Program-made: the position numbers and the translations under genes
Assembly (NCBI GenBank): GCA_030700195.1
Contig: JAUYKD010000001.1
Span: forward strand, 1 to 12,658
DNA length: 12,658 bases
Direction: 5' to 3'
From: Candidatus Nealsoniibacteriota bacterium
Lineage (GTDB): Bacteria > Patescibacteriota > Minisyncoccia > Minisyncoccales > MHMH01
Part shown: positions 12,622-12,658 of the stretch, piece after piece
How the letters are laid out: every line of letters starts with the position of its first letter
Numbering within the stretch: position 1 is the stretch's first letter
The notes under the pieces: model-generated
Databases searched by the model: none
What the model was told of the DNA's origin: nothing
What the model saw: only the letters and a program-made list of their open reading frames with translations

Positions 12622-12651
12622 ATTATATTCCTTATTCTAAAATTGCCCTAA
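12622..12651 (-). promoter_or_regulatory. Candidate promoter of the membrane-protein gene
   Basis: On the minus strand a consensus TATAAT (12627-12622) is present, with a poor -35 box TTAGGG (12651-12646) at 18-nt spacing. Transcription would start about 4 nt before the ATG at 12611. The window ends just upstream, so the context is limited. Confidence 0.45.
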
Positions 12652-12658
12652 TGCGCCT

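Overview
The window reads as chromosomal core DNA of a small-genome bacterium, most likely of the Candidate Phyla Radiation (Patescibacteria, Parcubacteria-like). This is inferred from AT-leaning DNA, a short L13 (115 aa), an N-terminally extended S11, almost no Shine-Dalgarno sequences, a PEGA-domain anchor protein and a baseplate-J-like single-pass membrane protein. The standard code fits: reading frames are intact, and all 17 complete genes stop at TAA or TAG. Nearly everything is on the minus strand; the PEGA gene at 5674-6444 is the one plus-strand gene. No tRNA or rRNA gene was seen.

Layout in minus-strand transcription order, right to left. (1) 12611-11313, a membrane-anchored protein with a baseplate-J-like region. 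(2) 11277-7297, the alpha-type ribosomal operon infA-rpmJ-rpsM-rpsK-rpsD-rpoA-rplQ-rplM-rpsI, started by a good sigma70-type promoter overlapping the previous stop codon. (3) 7296-7117, a non-coding stretch built of repeats and hairpins, including the likely operon terminator. (4) 7116-6433, a Cas4/RecB-like Fe-S nuclease that converges on the PEGA gene and overlaps it by 12 bp. (5) 5616-5535, a divergent promoter region. (6) 5529-1, murA-mreB-holB and then frr-rseP-proS, the last pair of blocks separated by an internal promoter at 2407-2435; proS runs off the left edge. These genes cover peptidoglycan precursor synthesis, cell shape, the replication clamp loader, ribosome recycling, membrane proteolysis and tRNA charging.

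The most interesting signal is a 131-bp MITE-like insertion at 8099-8229, between rplQ and rplM. It has perfect 14-bp terminal inverted repeats and a flanking 4-bp duplication (TTCA). Removing it on paper gives rplQ-TAA, two bases, then ATG of rplM. The insertion therefore appears to have split the original ATG, and rplM, the only gene here with a GTG start, now borrows the G from the element's end. The element also brings a candidate -10 box for rplM-rpsI.

Three further themes stand out. Short perfect stem-loops, mostly with 3-nt loops and often GAA, cluster at gene boundaries and supply the last codons of rpoA, whose product lacks the usual alpha C-terminal domain. A 60-bp tandem duplication copies the end of rpsI including its stop codon. 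Predicted promoters lie so close to start codons that several mRNAs should be leaderless or nearly so.
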